This document shows positions 21,119 to 21,162 of a DNA stretch of 21,162 bases, one piece after another. The stretch is from the IMG/VR virus record IMGVR_UViG_3300021197_001212, positions 1 through 21,162 of that record. One strand, given 5' to 3'. The DNA is from a virus. The notes under the pieces are model-generated. The model did not search any database. It saw only the letters and a list, made by a program, of their open reading frames with translations, and had not been told where the DNA came from. The position numbers and the translations under genes are program-made. How positions within the stretch are numbered: the stretch's first letter is position 1; each line of letters begins with the position of its first letter.

Positions 21119-21148
21119 TGTTTACAAGATAAACGAAAAGAAACTAAT

Positions 21149-21162
21149 ATGAATTCAGCATA
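21149..21162 (+). CDS. Start of a plus-strand gene, presumably the lysogeny repressor
   Basis: Only four codons (Met-Asn-Ser-Ala) are in the window. The call rests on the divergent promoter and operators in front and on the Cro-like gene on the other side. The ribosome site is weak (AAAAGAAA). The product cannot be judged from sequence here. Confidence 0.4.

Larger units (their letters stand above)
21013..21134. promoter_or_regulatory. Operator cluster of the immunity switch
   Basis: GTTTACA occurs four times in one direction: 21013-21019, 21034-21040, 21090-21096 and 21120-21126. The first two are 21 bases apart. Two form fuller inverted repeats: TTACATTCCCTGTAA (21092-21106) and GTTTACAAGATAAAC (21120-21134). 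They overlap the -10 and -35 areas of both divergent promoters, as repressor and Cro operators do. Confidence 0.72.

Overview
The window is one arm of a temperate, siphovirus-type tailed phage or prophage. Everything recognisable is a phage family, genes are tightly packed with many ATGA or one-base overlaps, and almost all lie on the minus strand. It is moderately AT-rich and uses the standard code. The gene families (P22-type coat, DUF4055 portal, NinG, DUF1376 replication protein, DUF6378, HTH_39) point to a proteobacterial, probably gammaproteobacterial, host. The host is inferred and no host gene is visible.

Transcription of the main arm runs from right to left. The right end (about 20.8-21.16 kb) is an immunity-type switch: a Cro-like gene on the minus strand, a divergent intergenic region with four GTTTACA operator half-sites and two facing promoters, and the first codons of a plus-strand gene, presumably the repressor, cut by the window edge. 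Next come a small HTH gene, a structured leader with its own strong promoter and an intrinsic terminator (20.46-20.62 kb), a DUF1376 replication protein with a heptanucleotide repeat array in its linker (candidate origin), and a probable helicase-loader-type protein. Then follow small accessory genes, some under 60 codons. A second promoter at 18.2 kb carries the same operator sequence as the switch. It drives genes including a small lipoprotein, NinG and an HTH-metallophosphoesterase. A headless second ninG copy sits near 14.4 kb.

The late region starts with an extended -10 promoter at 14.04 kb. It runs terminase small and large subunits, portal, SPP1 gp7-like protein, scaffold, P22-like coat, four fibre- or decoration-like genes (one built from twelve 22-residue repeats), head-tail connectors, tail terminator, tail tube, the lambda G/GT-type chaperone pair with a -1 slippery heptamer, and the tape measure gene, which runs off the left edge.

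The strongest candidates for new biology are the two-hairpin leader RNA whose loops are complementary and whose terminator lies inside a 30-codon open frame, the shared operator at the 18.2 kb promoter, the heptamer array in the replication gene, and the 22-residue-repeat virion protein in an unusual position. No tRNA, rRNA, CRISPR array, insertion sequence, integrase or lysis gene was seen.
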